The notes beneath the pieces were generated by a model. It did no database searches. It was not told the DNA's origin and saw nothing but the letters and a program-made list of their open reading frames with translations. From contig DTYY01000196.1 in assembly GCA_012961645.1 (NCBI GenBank), forward strand, positions 1 through 14,309: a stretch of 14,309 bases of DNA, in the 5' to 3' direction. A program made the position numbers and the translations under genes. This DNA is from Methanosarcinales archaeon (GTDB taxonomy: Archaea > Halobacteriota > Methanosarcinia > Methanosarcinales > Methanogasteraceae). Shown here piece by piece: positions 14,137-14,309 of the stretch (its first letter is position 1; each line of letters starts with the position of its first letter).

Positions 14137-14309
14137 GGCGCGGGGTAAAAAAGGTGTTGTGCTCGGGTCGGGTGAATTTTTATTATTTTTCTGATTAAAA
14201 TGGTTTGTTTTGATTCTATGTTATTTCGTATGTATGATTTGGAGTAACTACTCAGCCATACGGCTATCCCAAATAACCAACTGATGGAATAAACGGATCC
14301 CCTCTAAGC
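14137..14309. other. AT-rich end region without a recognised gene
   Basis: I see no coding frame, tRNA or mobile-element end here. The stretch 14176-14200 has runs of T and A (TTTTTATTATTTTT) that could act as a T-rich terminator for rightward transcription or as promoter DNA for leftward transcription. A small 4-bp inverted repeat AGCC-ATAC-GGCT lies near 14253-14264. Confidence 0.3.

Noticed and set aside
14253..14264. Short inverted repeat AGCC-ATAC-GGCT
   Set aside because: A four-base stem is expected by chance and is not followed by a convincing T-run in a useful position, so no terminator or RNA is claimed.
1..14309. CRISPR arrays, tRNA/rRNA genes, insertion sequences
   Set aside because: No regularly spaced short repeats, no tRNA cloverleaf consensus such as GGTTCGAATCC, and no transposase frame or terminal inverted repeats were seen; the only repeats are protein-domain duplications.

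Overview
The window looks like a chromosomal segment of a euryarchaeon, probably a methanogen, ANME or alkane-oxidiser relative within the Methanomicrobia or Syntrophoarchaeia. The reasons are the archaeal Era-like GTPase plus DUF2073 gene pair, an archaeal-size histidyl-tRNA synthetase, TATA-type promoter candidates, GGTGAT/GGAGGT ribosome-binding sites, and secreted cohesin/dockerin proteins of the kind known from Archaeoglobus and ANME archaea. The lineage is inferred from gene content only; no marker such as 16S rRNA is present.

Left two thirds (16-9710, minus strand): a two-gene operon for secreted proteins. The first gene encodes a giant protein of about 2998 residues. Its order is: signal peptide, three tandem 'VADDW/HFWGSW' domains (DUF7901-like), a GEVED domain, a PPC-type domain, a caspase/legumain-fold cysteine peptidase (family C13, His1056 and Cys1103), an Ig-like segment, two cadherin-like repeats, a second GEVED domain, a fourth DUF7901-like domain, a third GEVED domain split by a long insertion, a DUF11-like domain, a calcium-loop beta-propeller, a cohesin and a dockerin. 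Eleven bases downstream, with its Shine-Dalgarno overlapping the giant gene's stop codon, lies a 228-residue protein made only of a signal peptide, a cohesin and a dockerin. The two cohesins are nearly the same (including a 50-base identical DNA run), while the dockerins differ. This suggests a self-assembling extracellular complex carrying a protease.

Middle (9711-10162): about 450 bases between divergent genes, with promoter-like AT-rich DNA and one uncertain 57-codon ORF. hisS (10163-11374, plus strand) follows.

Right (11254-14309, minus strand): an Era-like GTPase, a DUF2073 protein and a class I SAM methyltransferase form a tightly packed three-gene operon with its own TATA candidate. 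The methyltransferase reading frame runs past its expected C-terminus into the antisense of the hisS 3' end. Upstream lies an RNase H/RuvC-fold protein gene whose coding sequence extends beyond any ATG/GTG/TTG and may use a non-standard start. The last ~200 bases hold no gene I can recognise.

The unusual part is the secreted operon: a cohesin/dockerin system built around a C13 protease in an archaeon. The rest is archaeal information-processing or housekeeping genes.
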